Source: a virus
Length of the DNA: 43,009 nt
IMG/VR virus record: IMGVR_UViG_3300031876_000235
Location: 1 to 43,009 of that record
Direction: 5' to 3' (one strand)
In this document: positions 31,771 through 39,507 of the stretch, piece after piece
How the letters are laid out: every line of letters begins with the position of its first letter
How positions within the stretch are numbered: the first letter of the stretch is position 1
Notes under the pieces: generated by a model
Told to the model about the DNA's origin: nothing
Databases searched by the model: none
Seen by the model: the letters and a program-made list of their open reading frames with translations, nothing else
Position numbers and translations under genes: made by a program

Positions 31771-31989
31771 TGCATACCAATGTCCAGGGGCTCTAACGAT
31801 ACGGAAGAAGTGGATAAAGGTGTATTTGAGCAAGGTGCAGAGAAGCCTTCTCAGAAGAATTGCTGAATGCTTTGGGAAGGAGAGAGCGAGGCTTTACGTA
31901 AAGCCTCAGTGCAAATGGAAAAGCCACTATACTGAAAATAAAAAGATTTCCGATTTTAAAAATCATGCTTCTATTATAGGTTTATAACG
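31771..31989 (+). other. Intergenic stretch with a probable gene remnant
   Basis: No complete gene is convincing here. One open frame (about 31790-31930) encodes IKVYLSKVQRSLLRRIAECF, which resembles the start of small archaeal RHH-type proteins (xVYLSxxQxxLLRRIAExxG) but loses the pattern after a few more residues. It looks like a decayed fragment, with no start signal of its own. Confidence 0.4.
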
Positions 31990-33492
31990 ATGTTTATGGA
32001 GAATATACGTGAAAAACAAATGGATAAAGAAAACTCTCAAGATAAATTTGAAGACGCAATAAGGTTAGGTATAAAAGATTATGAACCAAGCAGGGTTACC
32101 AATTGGTGTAAACACATAAAGGTTGATTATATTTCAACATCACCTTTAGGTCAGATGATTCGGCTACCAACGCTTGGAAGGAAGAGAATTTCTTGTGAAT
32201 ATGCAAAGACTACATGTGAATCGGTTTCATTGGATACTGCAGCTTGGGGATTTTACGAGGAAAACTGTAAGAATTGCGCCATGCACGAAGAAATAAGTTG
32301 GGACAACATGTTCAGGATGAAAAGCCCTGTTTTCCATTTCTTAAAAAAATCCAAATTTACGGTTCTAAGTTTCTTTAATATTCTATGGATTTACAAAGAA
32401 TACATGATCACTATTCTTGCGACTTTCGTACTATATGCTTTATTGCCAATAGCCGTTATTGAATATTCTGAGACTGTTCTTGCAACCCTAGCGCAGGTAA
32501 ATTCTACGATTTTTGCACTTGTCTTCACGATACCTCTAGTTGCTAGTCAACTTGGAAGATACCGTACCCCTATTCCAATATTCAGAGGGTTTAGCCTAGT
32601 ATACATGTTGTTATATATGTTAGCAATATTTCTTCCACTATCAAGATTTCCTCCGATAATCCCTGTCTGTATCCCCCTTTCAGTTTTCTGTACGCTTCTC
32701 TTGATTCCGTACTTCCGCTGGGTGGAAAATGGTCTTTCAGTAGAGGGAACATTGGAATATCACAAGAGCGAAGCTGTGAGGTCTACGTTGAAGAATAGAG
32801 AGGCAAGTTTTCGTGAAAAAGTAGACAATATTTACGAGATTGCTGTACAGGCCCTTAATTTCAAGGATTACAATGCGCTCGCAATCGCACTGGATGAATT
32901 AGTTGAATTAGCCAGATATACGTATAAAGTTGGCTTTGCTGTTGCTGCCGAGCAAAAATACGGTTTCCTTTTCATAGGTTTGGCAATCCAAAGAATTGGT
33001 GAAATGGCGGTTAATGATAGATTCGGTCTTAATATCGTGTCCGAAAAGATACTTGCACTTGATACAAGAGCGAAACCAGAAACAAACCATATTTTAACGC
33101 TTCCTTTGAAGTCTATGGAGTTCGTAAGTCTCTGTGTTCTTAGCAAATTGGCATGCGATAATAAAAATTGGCTAAGTGCTATTTCTTCTGTCGAAGCATT
33201 GCTCGAACATAATTTAGGAACCTTTTATACTGAGCATAAAGAACTAAATGATGCCATTCAAAAGAGAACAATTGATTTTCTGATTACATTACCTGACCAA
33301 GTTATCCAAGACACCTTTGATTATTTAAAAAACAAATACGAAATGAAATATGGCGACGGTATTCTTAAGATTACATTAATTGCTCGACTAGCAGAACTTT
33401 ACTTGGAATACCGAAAAACTCGTTTTCCACAAAAGAAAAGAAAGATGAAAAAAGGAAGAAATAAGAGAAATGTTAGTAAAGAACCAACATAG
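31990..33492 (+). CDS. Membrane protein with N-terminal Cys-rich region and helical C-domain
   Basis: The 500-aa protein has a soluble N terminus with a Cys cluster (ISCEYAKTTCES... ENCKNCAMHEE, about residues 68-98), then three to four TM helices over about 138-240 (MITILATFVLYALLPIAVIEY, TIFALVFTIPLVASQL, LVYMLLYMLAIFLPLS, IPVCIPLSVFCTLLLIPYF), and a C-terminal alpha-helical domain of 260 residues ending in a Lys/Arg tail. No family is recognised with confidence. It follows the nuclease gene in the same direction and may be a membrane effector. Translation may start at M1 or M3. Confidence 0.6.
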   Translation: MFMENIREKQMDKENSQDKFEDAIRLGIKDYEPSRVTNWCKHIKVDYISTSPLGQMIRLPTLGRKRISCEYAKTTCESVSLDTAAWGFYEENCKNCAMHEEISWDNMFRMKSPVFHFLKKSKFTVLSFFNILWIYKEYMITILATFVLYALLPIAVIEYSETVLATLAQVNSTIFALVFTIPLVASQLGRYRTPIPIFRGFSLVYMLLYMLAIFLPLSRFPPIIPVCIPLSVFCTLLLIPYFRWVENGLSVEGTLEYHKSEAVRSTLKNREASFREKVDNIYEIAVQALNFKDYNALAIALDELVELARYTYKVGFAVAAEQKYGFLFIGLAIQRIGEMAVNDRFGLNIVSEKILALDTRAKPETNHILTLPLKSMEFVSLCVLSKLACDNKNWLSAISSVEALLEHNLGTFYTEHKELNDAIQKRTIDFLITLPDQVIQDTFDYLKNKYEMKYGDGILKITLIARLAELYLEYRKTRFPQKKRKMKKGRNKRNVSKEPT

Positions 33493-33839
33493 TGGTTGGC
33501 GTGTTTGGGTTACTGGTTTGCCTGCCTGCATGCATTCTTACCATTTTATCGCCACTTTCTCTAAGATTGCTATATCGTTTTTATTGACCCTATGGTTTGA
33601 TAAACAAAGTTTCATATTTGGTAGAGATAAAATAAGATATTAGTATTTTCTGGGTTGCATGTCCGAACGAGCGCGTGCTACTTAGCATAAATGAAAAGAG
33701 CGGAGTTTGTTGGAGCAAACATCAATCTGATTGATGATATCAATGTGTGCTTAGCTCTCACTAAATAATAATCGCGTTCCGAACTTAAATATTCTTGATC
33801 AATTTACTCTACTTGAACCATTTCAAACGAGAGAGCATC
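33493..33839. other. Gene-free stretch between convergent genes
   Basis: This 347-bp convergent gap has no convincing frame (the longest is a 25-codon ATG frame at about 33691). It contains the ATCAAT/ATTGAT cluster at 33721-33803 and a TTGATCAA palindrome, and AT-rich DNA that may hold the two transcription terminators. No tRNA or other RNA was recognised. Confidence 0.55.
33721..33803. repeat. Cluster of ATCAAT/ATTGAT half sites
   Basis: ATCAAT-CTG-ATTGAT-GAT-ATCAAT (33721-33744) makes two overlapping perfect inverted repeats with 3-bp spacers, and TTGATCAAT follows at 33795-33803. This spacing suggests a cooperative protein-binding site although it lies between converging genes. Confidence 0.5.
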
Positions 33840-36149
33840 TTAAAGCAGATCGAATCTCACATAGAATTTCCTTTCACTCTTACCAGAAGCGATTTCGAAA
33901 TACTGCCTCAAATTGTCTGGAATTGGGATGAATATACGATTCTTTGTAACGATTGTGGTAGTTGGATAGACCCCTCCACCCGCAAGACCCCCAACATCCT
34001 CAAACAATTCGATGTCATAATATAAAGAGAACCCACTTGATGCATGCGTAAATATGAAGATTATTCTATGGCCCCCCCAGATGATTCTCGTGGCATGCGG
34101 GGCTACGAAAAAGAAATATTCCTCTTTGAAGGCACGTTCAGAAATTGCCAGAAACATCTTGAAATTGTTTAAAACAGGGCTTTGTTTGTCTACTACAAGT
34201 AATTTCTTGTCCGTGCCTACCTCTGTTCTCAGTATCGCCGGTGAAGGTTGAAATGCAAGTAGTGAGGCTTCTTTGGGCGGCTGAATGGGATTCTCAACCA
34301 AGTCGGGTATTTCGGTTTCAAGGCTTCCGATGTTATTTCTTGCTATTTCTTGCGTTTGAGTGTTTTTGAGCGCACTGAACTTATTGATTACTTCATTAAA
34401 TGATACCTTGCCGGCCAAGAACTCAGAAAATGCCGATGTCAATCCAATGTCGTCAATCCCGATTTGATATAATTCTCTTTTCTTCTTAAGTATCGTCTGG
34501 AGAGCATCCGCACCTTCCTTGGTAGAAGACGGAACCCAGCTGCGGATCTGCGGGTATATGTAAACCCTCACATAGTCTTTAATGAAACCTGGAAACACGT
34601 CACGTGAATCATGATAACATCTAAGAATCGGTTGTACCGTTGGATGACGTCTCTGAATGGCTATTTCAACTGTTCCCTGTGTTGGAGAACTTACAAGAAG
34701 AGGAAGATTATGCGTTAGATCGGCAAACCTGATCTCAACATTCTGAAGTGCATAATCATCCTCAAGAATGTTCTTCGTCAAGACCACAAAAGACACTTCG
34801 TCCATTTCATACTCGCTTTCTGGATACACCTTCAATATTCGAGGCGTATCTACGATCTTTTCCGCTTTAAGGAATTGCTGAATGAATTGAGCTTCAACTT
34901 GTCTTCTTGGACTAGATCTTGACAAAACGATCAACAGTTTATCCGGAGTGGCTAAGGATTTTATGAGTCCCACATCAGCACCATCATAGTAATTGACCGT
35001 CTGATTCTGAGAGTATTCTTTCAATTCTTCCAATGTCATCTCTTGTTCAGGTTCAACTTTTGGCTGCAATTTACCAGCAAGGGATATTTTCCCGGTCGAT
35101 AGAATATAAGACATGAAAGCGTTGCTCCTATTGCTTATCTCTGATTCAGACAGGGTAATAGTAGCGCATTCTTCTACTAGCTTGATGAGTTTTGATGCCA
35201 AATCGATGCTTCCCCTGCTCAGGGCCTCTCTTCCAGCGGTAGGCAAAAGAATTGAGAGATTCAGTATTCCCCCAAGAGAATAAAAGGAACTTATTGGAAT
35301 TGGGGCAAGTCCAAAAGAGCTCCTAAGCCCCCAAAGATGACCACTATCCTGTCTAAGATAAGCTACTCCGTCAATCGCCTCTCTCGATATCGATATGTTG
35401 CTAACGGACGCTGAAACTCTGGCATTGTAGTCACATTTTATCAAAACGTCGGCTTTTACTCCTGCGTGTTCGAATCCAACCCATTTTCGCTCCAATCTAG
35501 GAGAATCCTCTCTGTACTTTTCCTCCATCGATTTTTGGCTGATAACAATTCCGTTCAATTCCACCTTAGTGGGCAAGTATTGCACAAATTGAGATAAATA
35601 GTTCCGAGCATGTTCAAGATCAAATGTAACTTGCGGATCAAGTGTCACAGTTATTGTAGTACCATATGCACCCATCGCAGCGATCTTCTCAATACTGATG
35701 CAATCTTCTGAAAGAGAAAGATTTTTCCTATCAACTTCGCTGATTATCCTTTCTTTGGTTTCAATGGATTCCGTTTCAACTCTTAGCCTCGAGCACACCC
35801 CGAAGTTTGCCATTCCTCCGATACCAAATGTGCCTATAACTCCAGATTTTTTCGCAAGTTCAGTCTTTTTTCCACTAGAACCAGCCTTCCAGTAGTTCTC
35901 TTTTAGAACCTTCTCTGGCATCCCGATTCCATTGTCGAAAATGATTATCTTTTCTTTGCCCACTTGCACTCTTATTATACCGTCTGCTTTAGCTGACCAT
36001 TCTCCTTGAGTATAGTGTTCCCTCATCAGAACAGCGTCATAAGCATTTTGAACGTTCTCCCTTAATAAAGCATAAGGAGAATCGTAGATCTCTTTAGAAA
36101 GAACGTCCAGCACTCTCTCTATCTCAATCTGGAATTTAATCTTCTCCAT
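33840..36149 (-). CDS. HSP90/GHKL-type ATPase protein
   Basis: The 769-aa protein has an N-terminal GHKL ATPase: LLRENVQNAYDAV (N-box, E31, N35, D38), IIIFDNGIGM (D72, G74, G76) and GVIGTFGIGGMANF (glycine lid, about 103-116), followed by a middle domain containing SISREAID (Arg of the HSP90/MutL middle segment). The remaining 400 residues do not match HtpG and are family-specific. The ATG directly follows the stop of the metallophosphatase gene (TAGATG), so the two are coupled. HATPase proteins of this kind occur in defence systems; the pairing here is not one I recognise. Confidence 0.75.
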   Translation of the reverse strand: MEKIKFQIEIERVLDVLSKEIYDSPYALLRENVQNAYDAVLMREHYTQGEWSAKADGIIRVQVGKEKIIIFDNGIGMPEKVLKENYWKAGSSGKKTELAKKSGVIGTFGIGGMANFGVCSRLRVETESIETKERIISEVDRKNLSLSEDCISIEKIAAMGAYGTTITVTLDPQVTFDLEHARNYLSQFVQYLPTKVELNGIVISQKSMEEKYREDSPRLERKWVGFEHAGVKADVLIKCDYNARVSASVSNISISREAIDGVAYLRQDSGHLWGLRSSFGLAPIPISSFYSLGGILNLSILLPTAGREALSRGSIDLASKLIKLVEECATITLSESEISNRSNAFMSYILSTGKISLAGKLQPKVEPEQEMTLEELKEYSQNQTVNYYDGADVGLIKSLATPDKLLIVLSRSSPRRQVEAQFIQQFLKAEKIVDTPRILKVYPESEYEMDEVSFVVLTKNILEDDYALQNVEIRFADLTHNLPLLVSSPTQGTVEIAIQRRHPTVQPILRCYHDSRDVFPGFIKDYVRVYIYPQIRSWVPSSTKEGADALQTILKKKRELYQIGIDDIGLTSAFSEFLAGKVSFNEVINKFSALKNTQTQEIARNNIGSLETEIPDLVENPIQPPKEASLLAFQPSPAILRTEVGTDKKLLVVDKQSPVLNNFKMFLAISERAFKEEYFFFVAPHATRIIWGGHRIIFIFTHASSGFSLYYDIELFEDVGGLAGGGVYPTTTIVTKNRIFIPIPDNLRQYFEIASGKSERKFYVRFDLL

Positions 36150-37619
36150 CTAGATCCCTCTATCTGCGAGCTTTTTTATAATCCGTTTATATGGCTCGGA
36201 ATCGACGATTTCCGTTCTAGAACTTAGTTTGTCAACAAGCTCTTTCAGGTCTTTGATTCTGCTCCTTCTCCACAGCGACTCTGATAAATATGCGAATTCT
36301 GTCACTGAATTCGGCTCTTTTATGAAATCGGCCAATTCGCCATCCATGTCCAATTGCCAGAGACATTCGATTGTAAATCTTCTGACAAACGGATTTCCTT
36401 GATCGAGAAGCTCTAATTTTGCCAAGGCCTGAGAGTATTCCTTCTTTGCGATTAGGTCTTCAACTTCGACTAATCCTTTTAGAAGAACTGATTTAGCTGG
36501 CATTTCATATTCCTCTACTATATGTCTTTCTAGTTTAACATCTATGTAGCTTTTGTCTTTGTTCTGCCTTATGTTACCGGGCATCCATATGGGCAATTCT
36601 GGAGGCTGCTCCACAGCCTTTCTTATGTGATATCTTAGGTTGGTCAAAGAATCGTCTATTTCAATAATGCTGTACTGATTGGATACTCCCAAAGGGATGT
36701 TTTGTGGCGATGCACTCAAGCTTCCACATCCAAAAACAGGCATCTTAACCGATTGATCCGCATTGAATTTGATCTCGAAAATCTCGTCTTTGTGAAGATG
36801 ACCGTGAAGCCCAATCTGAAATCCCTTGTCGATTAGAAATTGTACTACTCTTTCATCCATAAAGTCTGCTCTGTTGGGAAACCCATGTAAATCATGGTGC
36901 CAAACCGCAATTTTCAGCCAATCGTCAAATTTTTCTTGGCTAATGTAACTATAGCAACTGGCTATACATTCAGGATGAATCCTGCTAGTCAGGTTTAGAT
37001 GATCATTCAGAAAGCAGGAGTTAAAGCCTGCGAATAGCGTCTTGTATTTTGGAAATTCAAAAATGTCATATTGTTCTTCAGGGATTAATGAGTACTTTCG
37101 TTGATTGTTGTAGAAAGCAGTGTAAAACCTTGCAAATGGAAGCAATCTTTGTTCGTAGAGATCGCGGTCGTATATTTGATAGAATGAAAAATCCTTCCAA
37201 TCCCAACGCACATTACTTTCTGGCCGCTTGCAGAGTCCAACAAAGTTATGATCAGCTTTGTTGAGCTTTTGCATACTCTTCCTCGAATGAGGCCATGAAA
37301 CGTCATGGTTACCGGGAATCATCACAATCCTATTTTTGTCACCGTTAAATAGCATTGCACATACCTGATTTAGGATATCTGTCACTTCACTATATTGCTG
37401 TTCGATTTCTTGAATTGCAACATCAAAATCTTCAATCTGACCGGAGCCTTGAATAATATCGCCACAAATCACTAATATATCTGGTCTTGGGACGGGAATT
37501 TCTTCATTTGCATACCTTGATATGTCGGATACGATGGAAGACACAAAAGCCTTGTTGCTAGGGAAAACTGAGATTTCTTTGTGTAGGTCTGAAACTTGCA
37601 TTATTACTAACTGTAACAT
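36150..37619 (-). CDS. Calcineurin-like metallophosphatase
   Basis: The chosen ATG lies 25-26 nt after a TATA-like GATTTTTAAC at 37641-37650, giving a leaderless 489-aa product; a TTG five codons earlier is possible. Motifs are QVSDLH (D11, H13), VICGDI (G53, D54), IPGNHD (N104, H105, D106), WHHDLHG and GLHGHLH: a complete dinuclear metallophosphoesterase site in the first 290 residues. The C-terminal 190 residues are helical and of unknown role, possibly TPR-like (YSQALAKLELLDQGNP). Adjacent HSP90-like ATPase is read from the same mRNA. It could hydrolyse a nucleotide messenger or nucleic acid (inference). Confidence 0.78.
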   Translation of the reverse strand: MLQLVIMQVSDLHKEISVFPSNKAFVSSIVSDISRYANEEIPVPRPDILVICGDIIQGSGQIEDFDVAIQEIEQQYSEVTDILNQVCAMLFNGDKNRIVMIPGNHDVSWPHSRKSMQKLNKADHNFVGLCKRPESNVRWDWKDFSFYQIYDRDLYEQRLLPFARFYTAFYNNQRKYSLIPEEQYDIFEFPKYKTLFAGFNSCFLNDHLNLTSRIHPECIASCYSYISQEKFDDWLKIAVWHHDLHGFPNRADFMDERVVQFLIDKGFQIGLHGHLHKDEIFEIKFNADQSVKMPVFGCGSLSASPQNIPLGVSNQYSIIEIDDSLTNLRYHIRKAVEQPPELPIWMPGNIRQNKDKSYIDVKLERHIVEEYEMPAKSVLLKGLVEVEDLIAKKEYSQALAKLELLDQGNPFVRRFTIECLWQLDMDGELADFIKEPNSVTEFAYLSESLWRRSRIKDLKELVDKLSSRTEIVDSEPYKRIIKKLADRGI

Positions 37620-37640
37620 TTTTGTTGATTCCAAAGCTTG

Positions 37641-37650
37641 GTTAAAAATC
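37641..37650 (-). promoter_or_regulatory. TATA box of the metallophosphatase/HSP90-like operon
   Basis: Minus-strand GATTTTTAAC precedes the ATG at 37619 by 25-26 nt, consistent with a leaderless operon mRNA. Confidence 0.5.
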
Positions 37651-37715
37651 TAAGGGGAACTGAAGTTTAAGCTTTACCAAGTTTCATATCCGCCTCAATG
37701 TCCCATGCGGGCAGA

Positions 37716-37730
37716 CGGTCCTACAGACCG
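37716..37730. terminator. Small hairpin between replication and defence operons
   Basis: CGGTC-CTACA-GACCG can form a 5-bp stem with a 5-nt loop, within TGCGG...CCGCA that can pair alternatively. It lies downstream of the winged-helix gene on the minus strand and might end that transcript; there is no clear T tract. Confidence 0.3.
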
Positions 37731-37769
37731 CAAACTAAGTATGACAGGGCAACAATAGACTCTGTTTCT

Positions 37770-38243
37770 TTAAGAACTATGCGTTTTCTCTAAAAATTCG
37801 TCGTTCCAACGTTTACATATTATCCACATGAGCCTTGGCAGGTTTAAGCCGTCTGGCGGTCGCTTCGGAATGGGCTGTCGCACGGGAACATACTTTTCGA
37901 CAACGTCTCTGTGCCTGCGGCTTTCAGGAGCCAAATCTTGTTCTGGAGCGTCAACAAACCGCTGCTCGATGGCGATGAGGCCTAGCGTTAAAAGAGTCTT
38001 TCGGATGTTCGTGTAGAACCGTGTGCGACTGTACTTAAAGCCCTTTTCGATTTTTCCAGCCTGCAAATCCCACGCAAACCGGCTTAGCTCGCTGCGGGTA
38101 AGCCCGCCACGCCTTTTCAAATGTTCCAGAAACAGCCTACAGGCGTGCTGAGCCCTTTCCTGCGGAAACAACAAGCTGCAGATGTCGCCTTCAGCCGTCA
38201 CAAGCTCCATTTTCGCCCTACGAGTCAAAACCCTCAAACTCAT
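37770..38243 (-). CDS. Winged-helix-like protein
   Basis: The 157-aa protein has a helical core with RGGLTRSELSRFAWDLQAG and YSRTRFYTNIRKTLLTLGLIAI, compatible with a winged-helix DNA-binding domain at residues 40-100, flanked by polar ends. The C terminus is rich in Pro/Arg. No family is recognised. It is the last gene of the operon starting near 41405, which also carries another winged-helix protein and an ATPase, so a replication or regulation role is plausible but unproven. Confidence 0.55.
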   Translation of the reverse strand: MSLRVLTRRAKMELVTAEGDICSLLFPQERAQHACRLFLEHLKRRGGLTRSELSRFAWDLQAGKIEKGFKYSRTRFYTNIRKTLLTLGLIAIEQRFVDAPEQDLAPESRRHRDVVEKYVPVRQPIPKRPPDGLNLPRLMWIICKRWNDEFLEKTHSS

Positions 38244-38339
38244 GGAAAAACCTCAGAATACAAACAAACAAGAAACCGGACATCACTGCAAAACTTGAAC
38301 ATGAGACATCTACATGAACTGCTGCAAAACACTAACATC

Positions 38340-39239
38340 TCAACTCACATAACTATCCTTTTTTGTCTGTCGGACATCTTGATATGGAGACTCTGTGCTG
38401 AGGCCTAACAGTTTTTTCAGCAGTTGGTTAAGTTCCTCCATGTTAGATGCTACGGCTTCCACCTGCCCCTCCAACTTTTTCACACGTTCAGGCATAAGCA
38501 GATACTCAACAGCGGCGTCACGGCTTAGATGGTCTATTTCGCCTTCCAACTCTCCTGGACTGTGATCCATTTTCCGCTTAGGCGTGCTAACACAAAAATA
38601 TCGACTGAGCAGCTGCGCCACGGGATCGTCTATAGCAATCTCATAGCCTTTACAAATTTCCCCTTCACTAAGCTTGCAGCCATACTTCAACATCAGACTC
38701 TTAGCCACACGATCAGCCAAATTCTTAGCCAAAACAAACAACTCCCCAGGATGACGCCCATAAAGCGTCTCAACATGCACAATCCAACTACAACTCGTAT
38801 GCCTAACAGCAACACCCAACTCCAAACCCAACAAAGCAGTCCAATTCACCATCTCAACACGCCTAAAATCCCCAGGCAACAAACCCTCACTAACAATCCG
38901 ATACCTAACCATACACCTATCCAACCGATACACACCAGACCCAAAAACCACACCCTCACATGACACGAGAAAATCTTTACCTCTATCCGTAAGCTCGTAG
39001 AAAACGGCATTAGTTCGTTTCTTACGCCTCACAAGACCCGCCTTCTGAAGCTTAGCAAGATAATAGAAAACATGCTGCTTGCTCCATCCATAGATGCGGC
39101 CTATCTTACTGGGATAGTCACCGACCTCGACACGCTTCAAAATTGGAATAACCCGTGTCCGAACAGTACTAAAGTCAAATTTGACTTTTGACTTCAAACC
39201 ACCAAAATTTTGACTTCTCCGCCTAAAAGCCCCAGCCAA
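38340..39239 (-). CDS. Winged-helix protein with coiled-coil C terminus
   Basis: The 299-aa protein has an N-terminal winged helix (YPSKIGRIYGWSKQHVFYYLAKLQKAGLVRRK and a wing NAVFYELTDRGKDF, residues about 40-95), a middle mixed region with a Cys-containing beta stretch, and a C-terminal coiled coil (MPERVKKLEGQVEAVASNMEELNQLLKKLL). The plan suits a multimeric DNA-binding protein, perhaps replication initiator or partition-like. An 18-bp palindrome lies in the first 25 codons. The middle of the gene (about 38720-38960) has a markedly G/T-rich codon choice unlike the rest, hinting at recombination. Confidence 0.6.
   Translation of the reverse strand: MAGAFRRRSQNFGGLKSKVKFDFSTVRTRVIPILKRVEVGDYPSKIGRIYGWSKQHVFYYLAKLQKAGLVRRKKRTNAVFYELTDRGKDFLVSCEGVVFGSGVYRLDRCMVRYRIVSEGLLPGDFRRVEMVNWTALLGLELGVAVRHTSCSWIVHVETLYGRHPGELFVLAKNLADRVAKSLMLKYGCKLSEGEICKGYEIAIDDPVAQLLSRYFCVSTPKRKMDHSPGELEGEIDHLSRDAAVEYLLMPERVKKLEGQVEAVASNMEELNQLLKKLLGLSTESPYQDVRQTKKDSYVS
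39171..39188. promoter_or_regulatory. 18-bp perfect palindrome inside the winged-helix gene
   Basis: AAAGTCAAATTTGACTTT is a perfect palindrome; two more TTTTGACTTC copies follow within 35 bp. It lies about 50 nt after the proposed start of the 299-aa gene, so it may be an operator read by that protein, or mark a later start. Confidence 0.5.
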
Positions 39240-39247
39240 AAAATCAC

Positions 39248-39373
39248 CTATTTGCTTAAACGCTTTCCAGGGTTTCCACGGGCTTCGTCGATTTCTTTGA
39301 ACCGCTTTTCGATTTCAACGAGGTCACGTTTAAACTCTGAAACAGATTTTTCCTTCAGCTCTCTATCGCTCAT
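39248..39373 (-). CDS. Small charged helical protein
   Basis: A 41-aa frame (MSDRELKEKSVSEFKRDLVE...) is preceded by GTGAGGGAG directly before the ATG. It is helical and highly charged with no recognisable motif. It fills the space between the Cys-rich 42-aa gene and the winged-helix gene in the same operon. Confidence 0.5.
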   Translation of the reverse strand: MSDRELKEKSVSEFKRDLVEIEKRFKEIDEARGNPGKRLSK

Positions 39374-39378
39374 CTCCC

Positions 39379-39507
39379 TCACCACAAAGGCTCAATCGGC
39401 TTGCACAAGCGCCTTTTCAACTCCTTGTATCGCCGAAAGATTTCACAGTCCCAAGCCCTGTCACACCACTCGCAGTCAGCGTTAAACTCACTCTTCGCAC
39501 ACCTCAT
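39379..39507 (-). CDS. Small Cys-rich protein
   Basis: A 42-aa frame starts at the ATG that directly follows the ATPase stop (TGAATG). Four cysteines (C3, C12, C15, C21) near the N terminus, including a CEWC pair, and a basic helix RRYKELKRRLC suggest a small zinc- or iron-sulfur-binding protein. No family is recognised. Coupling to the ATPase suggests co-expression. Confidence 0.5.
   Translation of the reverse strand: MRCAKSEFNADCEWCDRAWDCEIFRRYKELKRRLCKPIEPLW

Noticed and set aside
38529-38963. 144-codon plus-strand frame rich in Thr, Pro, Ile
   Set aside because: It is the antisense shadow of the winged-helix gene's G/T-rich middle; it has no promoter or ribosome site.
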